64,000 bases of DNA from UBA6985 sp946536225 (GTDB lineage Bacteria > Bacillota_I > Bacilli_A > RF39 > UBA660), in contig CAMNEE010000001.1 of the NCBI GenBank assembly GCA_946536225.1, positions 434,001-498,000 of the forward strand, given 5' to 3'. The translations under genes and the position numbers were made by a program. Positions 17,376-25,118 of this stretch are shown here, one piece after another; the first letter of the stretch is position 1; each line of letters begins with the position of its first letter. The notes beneath the pieces were generated by a model. That model had not been told where the DNA came from. It did not search any database and saw only the letters and a list, made by a program, of their open reading frames with translations.

Positions 17376-18597
17376 TGGAATTGTTAGCCATTATAATGGT
17401 GTAGGTTCTATGACTATTCGATATATTAATGTTTTTGACAAAATATGTAATGACTTAAATATAGATTATAAGATTAATTTATTTACTCCTGAATATGATA
17501 AAACTTCTTTTGGTTATGATGATTATATTTTTAATAAACATAATAATATGAAGAATGTAACAATTTATCAGATAAGTAATGGAAGTAATAAGACTGTTAA
17601 TTTTGGAACAGTTAAAAATTGGAAATTATTATGTGAGAATACCGCTAAAGTAATAAATGATATGGACTTTAGTAGTTATGATAAAGTTTTAACTATATGT
17701 AATGACACTCCTTTCTGTTGTTTAATTAATAAATTGAAGTGTTTAGATAAACACATCAAAGTATTAATATTACATTCATCTATTAAGATTCATAAAGTTG
17801 ATTCTGCTATTAAAGATAGTGAGAAAAACTATAATGAAAGACTTGAATGGGAAATGGATGGAATAAATTATATTAACAATGAAAAGAATAGCTATGTAGG
17901 AAGTATATGTAAGTTCTTCGAAGATCATTTAGTTAATGAATATGGATTAAACAGAGACTCTATTATTCCTTTATATAATGGTGAATTATTATATGAGAAT
18001 AAAATATTTAAATATGATAATAATCTAAAACAAATAATAGATGAATTAAATAATTATGATACTATTATGATTTCTTATGGTAGAGCAGAAGAATATAAAA
18101 AATTAGATACTTGTTTTAAGTTAGGTAAAGTATTAAATATACCATCAATAGTAGTTGCTCAATTATATTTTAAAGGGCAACCTATTGAAGAATATTATAA
18201 AAGATCTGCAGAAGAAAATGATGGAATACTTTATATAGATCCACCATTTGGATTACCTAGTTATATATTAAATAATTTTAAAGGTAAGATTATTTGTTTA
18301 ATCCCTTCTGAAGAAGAAATAATGGGACTTATTGTTAATGAAGTAAGAAGATTATATAAAGATAATATATTAATCGTTGCAAATGATAAAGGAGGACTTA
18401 AAGAACAAATTACGAGTGGCTATGATGGGGTTTTGGTTGATTTAAATAACTTGAAAGAATCTGCATTAGAGATTACTAAATTTCTTGATTTAAAGAAAAT
18501 GAAGAAGATGGCTTTGAATTCAAGAAAGACATTAGAAAAGAATTATGACTTTTATAAAAATGCAATCAAGTTCATAAATAAGATAATGGAGGTATAG
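17344..18597 (+). CDS. GT-B fold glycosyltransferase (GT4-like)
   Basis: 417 residues. The N terminus RLLINICAHDG then HYNGVGSMTIRYINVF has the Gly-rich loop typical of GT4 enzymes. The C-terminal half has TIMISYGRAEEYKKLD, a Gly/Arg donor-site strand, and NEVRRLYKDNILIVANDKGG, then a GYDGVLVDLNN strand, which resemble the E-x7-E nucleotide-sugar site and the end of the domain. It should transfer a sugar from a nucleotide donor. I start at 17344; the longer frame from 17314 lies in the upstream gene. GGAG at 17330-17333 is the likely binding site. The acceptor is unknown. Confidence 0.75.
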   Translation: MRLLINICAHDGIVSHYNGVGSMTIRYINVFDKICNDLNIDYKINLFTPEYDKTSFGYDDYIFNKHNNMKNVTIYQISNGSNKTVNFGTVKNWKLLCENTAKVINDMDFSSYDKVLTICNDTPFCCLINKLKCLDKHIKVLILHSSIKIHKVDSAIKDSEKNYNERLEWEMDGINYINNEKNSYVGSICKFFEDHLVNEYGLNRDSIIPLYNGELLYENKIFKYDNNLKQIIDELNNYDTIMISYGRAEEYKKLDTCFKLGKVLNIPSIVVAQLYFKGQPIEEYYKRSAEENDGILYIDPPFGLPSYILNNFKGKIICLIPSEEEIMGLIVNEVRRLYKDNILIVANDKGGLKEQITSGYDGVLVDLNNLKESALEITKFLDLKKMKKMALNSRKTLEKNYDFYKNAIKFINKIMEV

Positions 18598-18601
18598 GAA
18601 G

Positions 18602-19060
18602 ATGGAATATGAATATTGTTATAAAGTAAAAGATTTAAAGGAGTATTTAGAATATATAGAAAAGAACTATAAATTCGAAGAAAAGTATAAAGAACAAAGA
18701 GTAATTTATAGACATGAAAATAATACGATAGCAAGAATCACTTATAAGAAAGATATAATGACTTTAGATTTTAAAGAAAATAAAATGAGTAGCGATGATT
18801 TAATTGTTAGAAAAGAATCTAAAACTATAAAGTTTGATAATCTAGAAAATTGTGAAGACATTTTATCATTCTTAGGATATAAGAAAGATAATTCAATGTT
18901 ACGTTATAGAAGTATATATACAGGTAAAAATATTAAATTTGAAATTGATGAATATATTGAACCAGAGAAAGCGTATGTAGTAAGTTTTGAAGGTGGAAAA
19001 AAGACTTGCGATAAAGTAAACGAAGAGTTCCAAGTATTAAATGAAAAATATAAAATTTAA
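18602..19060 (+). CDS. CYTH-like protein (divergent)
   Basis: 152 residues. The length, the start EYEYCYKVKDLKEY, alternating basic strands (TIARITYKKDIMTLDF), and the late LGYKKDNSMLRYRSIY then FEIDEYIEPEKAYVVSFEGG fit the CYTH superfamily (triphosphate-binding tunnel fold of ThTPase, CyaB-type cyclases). The canonical ExExK is EYEYC here, with Cys where Lys is expected, so the site is changed and activity is uncertain. It lies 4 bases after the GT-B gene. In plants, CYTH domains are fused to uridine-kinase-like P-loop domains (TTM1, TTM2), which parallels this pairing with the 16842 NTPase. Confidence 0.6.
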   Translation: MEYEYCYKVKDLKEYLEYIEKNYKFEEKYKEQRVIYRHENNTIARITYKKDIMTLDFKENKMSSDDLIVRKESKTIKFDNLENCEDILSFLGYKKDNSMLRYRSIYTGKNIKFEIDEYIEPEKAYVVSFEGGKKTCDKVNEEFQVLNEKYKI

Positions 19061-19109
19061 AATAAGTTAACTAAAGAATTTAAAGGGATTATGATATAGG
19101 AGACTTATT

Positions 19110-20507
19110 ATGAAAAATTTATTACCAAAATTAGAAGAATTAACACCAATTACAAATTCAAATTCTACATTCTATGAATGTGGGTTTAATGAAGAATTTA
19201 GTAATTTAACTGAAAAAAATAAATTGCAAATAATATGTGATATTGTTAAGGAAACTATTTATCCAAATCCTTTCCCTAATCCTGACACAGAATTAATTGA
19301 TTTAAATGGTAATTGTCATACTGCTTGTTTAGTTGCAATGGATTATTTAAAAGAATTAAATCTTTGTAAAGATGTTAAATATGTAATGGTTAGAAGAAGA
19401 AAATTTGATCCAGAAGATATTACTTCAATTCATGCCATGCTTTTAGTAACTGGTAATGATGATGTTGTTTATCAATTTGACCCAACTCCATATGTAGGAT
19501 ATAAATTTGGAGCAGTCGAGGAACTTTCTAATCCATTTTATGAAGAATATGTTGAAGTTAATGATGAAATGAGATTCTTTATAGATTTATTTAAAAAGAT
19601 AATATATTTAGATAGTATTAATTCAATTGATAAAGCATCAGTTAATGAATATGTGGATATTTGTATGTCATCTTTAAAATATAAAATATTAAATGGATAT
19701 GCAGGAAATGCTTTAAAAGCATTACTTAAGCATATTGAAGATGATGCTTTAAAAGAAAAAATAACTGAACTATTAAAGACACTTAGACCTTATTCTAAAA
19801 CTAATATAGAAAAGAAGGATTATCAAAAAGAATTATTAAAGAAACAAGTTGATATTTGGTTTGAAGAATTAAAGGATTTAATTAGTTCTAATAAAGATAT
19901 AAAGAGACAATTAGAATTATCTCAAGCCATTGTTCAAGAATTAAAAATGAATTATCCTGAGAATGAAATATATAGAAATATTGATGGAAATGACACAAGA
20001 ATTTCATATATTAATCCAAGATTCATGTATGAACATGGATTTACTACAATTATGATTAAAACATCAGCATACTTTTTAGGATTACAAGACTATATTAGAA
20101 ATGTATACACTAGTAAATATCCTTATACAGGAGAATATGATGTTAATTTATCTAAACAAACTGAACAAACAGGTATAAAACCAATGTTATTTAGTCATCC
20201 TTTAGGTGAAACTTGTATAAGAGCATTAAGTGGTGACTCAACAGTTATGTTAGTTAAGGGAGATCCTAATGATGTTTATAAAGATAAGAAATATTTAAGA
20301 AATTCTTTATGTGGAGATATGTGGTATAAAGAATTTACTTGGTATGATGGAAAACCAATAGTGTGGGATCCATTTTCTACTAATTTAATACATGGTACTG
20401 ATAATTCACCAGAAGCAGCACTTCATTATTCAATAGGAAACCCTGAACATCAAAATATGACAAGATTTATGTATCCAAATCCAAAATTAGAGTATAAGAG
20501 AAAATGA
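19110..20507 (+). CDS. Protein with Cys-His-Asp (transglutaminase/papain-like) N terminus, 465 aa
   Basis: I do not recognise the family. Residues 66-73 (NGNCHTAC) with His108 (SIHAMLL) and Asp124 (YQFDPTPYVG) give a Cys-His-Asp order and spacing like transglutaminase-like cysteine enzymes (Cys69 nucleophile proposed). The middle (150-290) is helical. The last 160 residues are dense in Gly, Asp and aromatic residues (LCGDMWYKEFTWYDG, IVWDPFSTNLIHGTDNS), suggesting a second catalytic or binding domain. It may be an amide-bond-forming or -cleaving enzyme. It ends with an ATGA overlap with the GT2 gene, so the two are coupled. Confidence 0.6.
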   Translation: MKNLLPKLEELTPITNSNSTFYECGFNEEFSNLTEKNKLQIICDIVKETIYPNPFPNPDTELIDLNGNCHTACLVAMDYLKELNLCKDVKYVMVRRRKFDPEDITSIHAMLLVTGNDDVVYQFDPTPYVGYKFGAVEELSNPFYEEYVEVNDEMRFFIDLFKKIIYLDSINSIDKASVNEYVDICMSSLKYKILNGYAGNALKALLKHIEDDALKEKITELLKTLRPYSKTNIEKKDYQKELLKKQVDIWFEELKDLISSNKDIKRQLELSQAIVQELKMNYPENEIYRNIDGNDTRISYINPRFMYEHGFTTIMIKTSAYFLGLQDYIRNVYTSKYPYTGEYDVNLSKQTEQTGIKPMLFSHPLGETCIRALSGDSTVMLVKGDPNDVYKDKKYLRNSLCGDMWYKEFTWYDGKPIVWDPFSTNLIHGTDNSPEAALHYSIGNPEHQNMTRFMYPNPKLEYKRK

Positions 20508-21475
20508 TTAAACTAAGTATTATAATTCCTTTATATAATACACCTTATGATTTAATAAAGAAGTGTTTGGATACATGCACAGGATATAAAGATTGTGAAG
20601 TAATACTTGTAGATGATGGATCAAGTATTGATTATACGAGTGTTGTAAAAGATTATGATATTAAATATTTAAAAACAACAAATGGTGGATGTGGTCATGC
20701 TAGAAATATTGGTATAAAAGAAGCTAAAGGTGAATATATTACATTCTTAGATTCTGATGATACAATTAAACTTTCTAAAGAATTATTAGATTACTTAAAT
20801 AAATATGATATATATTTAACTAGAAGTCATATTCTAGAAGAAAAAATAAGAGATAATAAATCAATATTTGGTTCGGAACTAATAGATAAAAATCTACTAT
20901 TTAGAGATATGTTTATAATAAATGGTAGAAGTATTGAATGTATTGAACCAGTCTGGGCTAAGTTTTATAAAAGAGAATTCCTATTAAAAAATGGTTTGTT
21001 CTTTAACGAAGCTTTAAGAAGAGGTGAGGACGTATTATTCAATTATGAGGCTTATTTAAAAAGTGATGGTGTATTTCATTTAAATAAGTTTACTTATGAT
21101 TATTTAGCAACTAATGAATCAGTAACTAGAAGTTTTGATAGCATAATGGATGTGACTACTTTTCAATTAATAAAAGAGTTTGAAATTTTATTTAATAGGG
21201 AAGGCAGTATAAACGAATATTATAAAGATTATATTGCAAGGCTTGTAGTAAGACTAATGAGAAAGTTTTACCCATTCTTAAATAAAGAAGAGTACTATAT
21301 AAAAGTACAAGAATTATTTAATAATGAATTACTTTATAAATATATTTGCAACATGGATTTAGAAGAAATGGATAAGTTAAAAAGAGAATTATTCATTATT
21401 CTTCTTAATAAAGATTCAGATGAGTTATATTCTTATTTAAGAAATGTATGTGATAAGAAATTATTAAAAAAATAA
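20504..21475 (+). CDS. GT2 family glycosyltransferase
   Basis: 323 residues. GT-A fold: SIIIPLYNTPYDLIKKCLD start, ILVDDGSS nucleotide-binding strand, GGCGHARNIGIKEAKGEY and FLDSDDTI, which holds the DxD metal site. GEDVLFNYEAYL near residue 170 is the usual catalytic-base region. There is no membrane segment, unlike the enzyme at 4632. Last gene of the operon from 16842; a terminator follows. Donor and acceptor unknown. Confidence 0.88.
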   Translation: MIKLSIIIPLYNTPYDLIKKCLDTCTGYKDCEVILVDDGSSIDYTSVVKDYDIKYLKTTNGGCGHARNIGIKEAKGEYITFLDSDDTIKLSKELLDYLNKYDIYLTRSHILEEKIRDNKSIFGSELIDKNLLFRDMFIINGRSIECIEPVWAKFYKREFLLKNGLFFNEALRRGEDVLFNYEAYLKSDGVFHLNKFTYDYLATNESVTRSFDSIMDVTTFQLIKEFEILFNREGSINEYYKDYIARLVVRLMRKFYPFLNKEEYYIKVQELFNNELLYKYICNMDLEEMDKLKRELFIILLNKDSDELYSYLRNVCDKKLLKK

Positions 21476-21477
21476 AG

Positions 21478-21505
21478 AGTCTACATGGAATTGTAGACTT
21501 TTTTA
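21478..21505 (+). terminator. Rho-independent terminator
   Basis: AGTCTACA and TGTAGACT arms around TGGAAT, then T6. It ends the 16842-21475 operon. Confidence 0.88.
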
Positions 21506-21521
21506 ATACCCAAAATTATTG

Positions 21522-21527
21522 TATAAT
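21522..21527 (+). promoter_or_regulatory. -10 box (TATAAT) for the ComN-like/rel operon
   Basis: TATAAT 26 bases before the start at 21554, preceded by TTG; no clear -35. Confidence 0.45.
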
Positions 21528-21553
21528 CTTATATAGAAAAGAGGGAGCTAGAT

Positions 21554-21814
21554 ATGGACCAAATTAAAACTCAAAAGGATTTATATAATAAACTAAAACC
21601 TGCTTTAAGAACTAAGAAACATGAGTTATATAATGAAGGTTTTAAAGTTATAAGAGAAATTGATATTTGGAATTGTTGTAAAGAACTTTTCTGGAAAAAG
21701 AGTCCAACTTTATCCTTAGCTTCCATGGTAAATGATATACTTAATACAAGTACAGAAGACTTTGAAAAGTATATGATGAGTGTTATTAAACAGGATGGTG
21801 ATTATGATGCGTGA
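21554..21814 (+). CDS. ComN-like post-transcriptional regulator family protein
   Basis: 86 residues, all helical. The pattern DLYNKLKPALRTKKHELYNEG, then IREIDIWNCCKELFWKK and SLASMVNDILNTSTEDFEKYM, matches the short ComN (YrzD) family, which in Bacillus subtilis acts on the comE mRNA 5' region and interacts with DivIVA. The gene lies just before rel, as in other Bacillota. Its last 8 bases overlap the rel start. Function in this organism is inferred from family only. Confidence 0.75.
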   Translation: MDQIKTQKDLYNKLKPALRTKKHELYNEGFKVIREIDIWNCCKELFWKKSPTLSLASMVNDILNTSTEDFEKYMMSVIKQDGDYDA

Positions 21815-23966
21815 AGAGAATATTTTAAAGAATATTCTAGATAAATGTAATGAAAATAATTATTCTTTAGAAGATATTGAACTTGTAAAGAAATCATATG
21901 AATATGCAAAAGAAAAACATCAAGGAATGATGAGAAAAAATGGAGATAATTTTTTAATTCATCCATTAACAGCAGCAGAGATTGTTGCAAACCTAAACTC
22001 TGATGTGATTACTATTGTTTCAGCTATGGTTCATGAATCTGTTAAAAGAGGAACTGGTAACTTAGATGAAATAGAAAAGTTATTTGGAGAAGATGTTAGA
22101 AATATTGTTGAATCACTCATGAAAGTTAATAAATTACATTTAGTAGATGATTCAGAATCAAGTGCCTTATACTTAAGAAAAGTACTTGTTGCTTTATCAG
22201 AAGATGTAAGAGTTATTATAGTTAAACTTGCAAGTCGTATACATAATTTAAGAACTATTGAAGGAATGACTCCTGAAGAGGGAAAAGCAAAAGCAAGAGA
22301 AACATGGAATGTACTTATTCCTATTGCTCATAGACTTGGAATTAATCAAATTAAGTCAGAACTAGAAGATCTATCTTTTAGAATTTTAAAACCTGATATT
22401 TATGAAGAAATAGAGTCAGAGTTACCACTTCCAAGACAAGAGTTAAATGTAATGCTTAATGAAGTTATGGATGAGATATCTGATGAAATTCGTAATAATG
22501 GTATTAATTTTGAGATTAAATGTAGAGTAAAATCAGTTTCATCTATTTCTAATAAACTTACTAATGGTCATACATGGAATAAGATATATGATATTTTAGG
22601 TATAAGAGTTATATGTGATGAGATAAGTGAATGTTATTTAATAATTGGTTTAATTCATGCTAAATATAGACCAATTCCTAAACGTTTTAAAGACTATATT
22701 GCAATGCCTAAAGGTAACTCTTATCAATCACTTCATACAGGTATATATGGACCTGAAGGTATTCCTATTGAAGTACAAGTAAGAACAAAAGAAATGAATG
22801 AAATTGCTGAGCATGGTATGGCTTCTCACTGGTCTTATAAAGAGCATGGCGTTAAGGCTGCTCTTAAAGTCATGGAACAAAAACTACAAATGTTTAGAAA
22901 TACAATTGATGCATCTAATGATGACATTCAAGATGATGAACAATTTGCAGAGTCTGTTGGAAGTGAAATACTTGCTAAATCAATATACGTTAATACTCCA
23001 TCAGGTGATGTTATTGAATTACCAGAAGGTGCAACACCAATTGACTTTGCTTATAGAATTCACTCAAAAGTAGGAGATACATGTGTTGGAGCAATTGTTA
23101 ATGATAATATTGTTACACTTGATTCAACATTACATGATGGGGATGTTGTTAAGATTAGAACAGACGCTTCATCAACTCCAAATAAGGATTGGTTGAACTT
23201 TGTTAAAACAACGCAAGCTAAATCAAAGATCAAATCATTCTTTAGTAAACAAGATAAAGAAGAGTATATTGAACGTGGTAGAAATTTACTTGAAAAAGAA
23301 ATTAGAAGACAAAAGTTAGGTTTAAATGATACTTTAAGTGATGATAATATTAATAAACTTATTAATGAATTACATGTAGGTTCATTTGAAGATGTACTAT
23401 TATTAATTGGATCTTTAAGATATACTCCAGTTTATATAGTTAATTTAATATTCCAAGATAAAGAATCAGTAAGTGATGCTTTATATGATAAAGTTAATAG
23501 AAACTCTATTACTAATGTTAATAACTATAAGAATGATATTATAGTATCTGGTTTTGATGATTTACTTGTTAATTTAGCAAGTTGTTGTAAACCAGTTCCT
23601 GGTGATGAAATAATTGGTTATATTACTAAGGGAAATGGTATTACAGTTCATAAAAAAGACTGTGTTAATATAAGTGGTATAACTGAAAGATTAATTAATG
23701 CTGAATGGAATGAAAATAGTAATGTAGAAAATAGAATATATATTTCTAAAATTAGAATATTCTTACAAGATGAAAAGTTTGATTTATTATCTATTGTAGC
23801 TAAAGCTACAACAAGAAATATAATTCTTTCAAATGTTAATGAAATGAATCATGGTTCAAGTGTATCATATGATATTGTTGTAAAAGTTAAAGATAAAGAT
23901 TCACTTGAATTATTCATGGATGATGTAAAAGTATTACCATTTGTTAGAGATGTAAGGAGAGTATAA
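21807..23966 (+). CDS. rel: RelA/SpoT-type (p)ppGpp synthetase with degenerate hydrolase domain
   Basis: 719 residues from ATG 21807 (GGTGAT just before it). N-terminal HD region (about 25-190): His52 is kept in FLIHPL, but the HD pair is His76-Glu77, the following Glu-Asp pair is Lys80-Arg81, and the later KLAD motif is KLAS with Ser143 (Asn147 kept). The synthetase domain is intact, with RFKDYIAMPKGNSYQSLHT (RxKD type). TGS (SIYVNTPSGDVIELPEGATP), the Cys-rich CCKPVPGD zinc-finger region and a final ACT domain follow. Expected to make (p)ppGpp from GTP/GDP and ATP on stalled ribosomes; hydrolysis is probably lost. Overlaps dtd by one base. Confidence 0.95.
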   Translation: MREENILKNILDKCNENNYSLEDIELVKKSYEYAKEKHQGMMRKNGDNFLIHPLTAAEIVANLNSDVITIVSAMVHESVKRGTGNLDEIEKLFGEDVRNIVESLMKVNKLHLVDDSESSALYLRKVLVALSEDVRVIIVKLASRIHNLRTIEGMTPEEGKAKARETWNVLIPIAHRLGINQIKSELEDLSFRILKPDIYEEIESELPLPRQELNVMLNEVMDEISDEIRNNGINFEIKCRVKSVSSISNKLTNGHTWNKIYDILGIRVICDEISECYLIIGLIHAKYRPIPKRFKDYIAMPKGNSYQSLHTGIYGPEGIPIEVQVRTKEMNEIAEHGMASHWSYKEHGVKAALKVMEQKLQMFRNTIDASNDDIQDDEQFAESVGSEILAKSIYVNTPSGDVIELPEGATPIDFAYRIHSKVGDTCVGAIVNDNIVTLDSTLHDGDVVKIRTDASSTPNKDWLNFVKTTQAKSKIKSFFSKQDKEEYIERGRNLLEKEIRRQKLGLNDTLSDDNINKLINELHVGSFEDVLLLIGSLRYTPVYIVNLIFQDKESVSDALYDKVNRNSITNVNNYKNDIIVSGFDDLLVNLASCCKPVPGDEIIGYITKGNGITVHKKDCVNISGITERLINAEWNENSNVENRIYISKIRIFLQDEKFDLLSIVAKATTRNIILSNVNEMNHGSSVSYDIVVKVKDKDSLELFMDDVKVLPFVRDVRRV

Positions 23967-24406
23967 TGAAACTTGTCATACAAAGAGTAAAACGTGCATC
24001 TGTAAGTGTAGATGATAAAGTAGTTAATAAAATAGAAAAGGGTTTATGTGTACTTGTTGGAGTAAATGTAGAAGATACAATTGAAGATGCTAAAAAGTGC
24101 GCATATAAAACTTTAAACTTAAGAATATTTGACGATGAAAATGGAGTTATGAATAAGTCAATACTTGATGTGGGTGGAGAAATACTTTCTATATCTCAAT
24201 TTACTCTTCAAGCTAATACAAAAAAAGGACATCGTCCTAGTTATATAAATGCTATGCATGGGGAAGACGCTATTAAATTATATGAAGCATATAATGAAGA
24301 GTTAAATAAAGAAATAAAAACATATCCTGGTGTATTTGGTGCAGATATGTTAGTTGATATTCAAAATGATGGACCTATTACTATTATCATAGATACAAAA
24401 GAGTAA
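23966..24406 (+). CDS. dtd: D-aminoacyl-tRNA deacylase
   Basis: 146 residues, the full family length. MKLVIQRVKRASVSVDDK is the start of the family, ISQFTLQANTKKGHRP carries the SQFTL motif, and DMLVDIQNDGPITIIIDT carries the Gly-cisPro motif (NxGPxT) that selects against L-aminoacyl-tRNA. It recycles mischarged D-aminoacyl-tRNA and Gly-tRNA(Ala). Its ATG uses the last base of the rel stop (TAATG), so it is tightly coupled to rel, a common Bacillota order. Confidence 0.95.
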   Translation: MKLVIQRVKRASVSVDDKVVNKIEKGLCVLVGVNVEDTIEDAKKCAYKTLNLRIFDDENGVMNKSILDVGGEILSISQFTLQANTKKGHRPSYINAMHGEDAIKLYEAYNEELNKEIKTYPGVFGADMLVDIQNDGPITIIIDTKE

Positions 24407-24423
24407 TAAATTACTCTTTTTTT
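24398..24423 (+). terminator. Rho-independent terminator
   Basis: AAAGAGTAA and TTACTCTTT arms around TAAA, then T4 or more. It overlaps the dtd stop and runs directly into a promoter. Confidence 0.8.
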
Positions 24424-24424
24424 A

Positions 24425-24433
24425 TGTTATAAT
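24425..24433 (+). promoter_or_regulatory. Extended -10 promoter (TGTTATAAT)
   Basis: A perfect TGnTATAAT begins one base after the T-tract and lies 17 bases before ATG 24451. Confidence 0.65.
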
Positions 24434-24450
24434 GTTTATAGGTGATAATT

Positions 24451-24732
24451 ATGAACTTTTTAAGAGATAATACATGTGATGAATTTATTGATAGTTTAAC
24501 TTATAAAGATCTTGCTTTTATGAAAAAATTATTAAAGAAGATTGCTCATAGTGAATCATATAGAAGTGTCGAAACAAAAGAAGGATTTCAATATGAATTT
24601 TTTGATAATGAAGAAGAAATTAAAAATGCAATAAACTATCATTATAATAGAGAAAGAGAATTAAAAAGACAAAAGAAAAAAAGAAGACAACAATGTCTTC
24701 AAAACTTATTTAATACAAATAAAAAGCATTAG
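24451..24732 (+). CDS. Small basic hypothetical protein, 93 aa
   Basis: No family recognised. It is helical and charged, with a Lys/Arg-rich C-terminal tail that could bind nucleic acid or membrane. I start at ATG 24451 with GGTGAT at 24441-24446; the GTG at 24442 is inside that site. Its end overlaps the left arm of a bidirectional terminator. Confidence 0.6.
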   Translation: MNFLRDNTCDEFIDSLTYKDLAFMKKLLKKIAHSESYRSVETKEGFQYEFFDNEEEIKNAINYHYNRERELKRQKKKRRQQCLQNLFNTNKKH

Positions 24733-24751
24733 TTAATACTAATGCTTTTAT
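24722..24751. terminator. Bidirectional terminator
   Basis: AAAAGCATTAGT and ACTAATGCTTTT, a perfect 12-base stem around TAAT, between two convergent genes. Confidence 0.9.
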
Positions 24752-25101
24752 TCTTCATTTGTAACAGCATTTGCTGCATCCATGTAGGCTCTGAATAATC
24801 CGCCTGCACCTAACTTAATACCTCCAAAGTATCTAACTACTGCAACTAAAGAGTTGTCTAGTTTTTTTCTTTCTAGTAAATTATAAATTGGCATTCCTGC
24901 TGTATTAGATGGTTCTTTATCATCAGACTTAGATGCTGTTCCATTTACTTTGTAGGCATATGGTATATGACGTGCTTTTTTATGTTCTTTATGAAGTTCA
25001 TCTATTATTTCTTTTGCTTCTTCTTTTGAATCTATTTCATATAGATAACCAATGAAACGAGATTTTTTAATTATAACTTCTTCAGTTTTTATTAGTTTCA
25101 T
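24748..25101 (-). CDS. YigZ/IMPACT family protein, N-terminal domain only
   Basis: 117 residues. It has the family's core: KSRFIGYL, then ARHIPYAY, SDDKEPSNTAGMPI, and VVRYFGGIKLGAGGLFRAY. Full-length YigZ proteins are about 200 residues with a second, C-terminal ferredoxin-like domain; here the reading frame stops after the first domain (ANAVTNEE then stop). It may be a natural short form, as the family is also found as a single domain. Members are linked to translation/ribosome stress in eukaryotes (IMPACT); bacterial role unclear. It follows the M3 peptidase on the minus strand after 17 bases. Confidence 0.85.
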   Translation of the reverse strand: MKLIKTEEVIIKKSRFIGYLYEIDSKEEAKEIIDELHKEHKKARHIPYAYKVNGTASKSDDKEPSNTAGMPIYNLLERKKLDNSLVAVVRYFGGIKLGAGGLFRAYMDAANAVTNEE

Positions 25102-25118
25102 ACTACCGCCTAATATAA

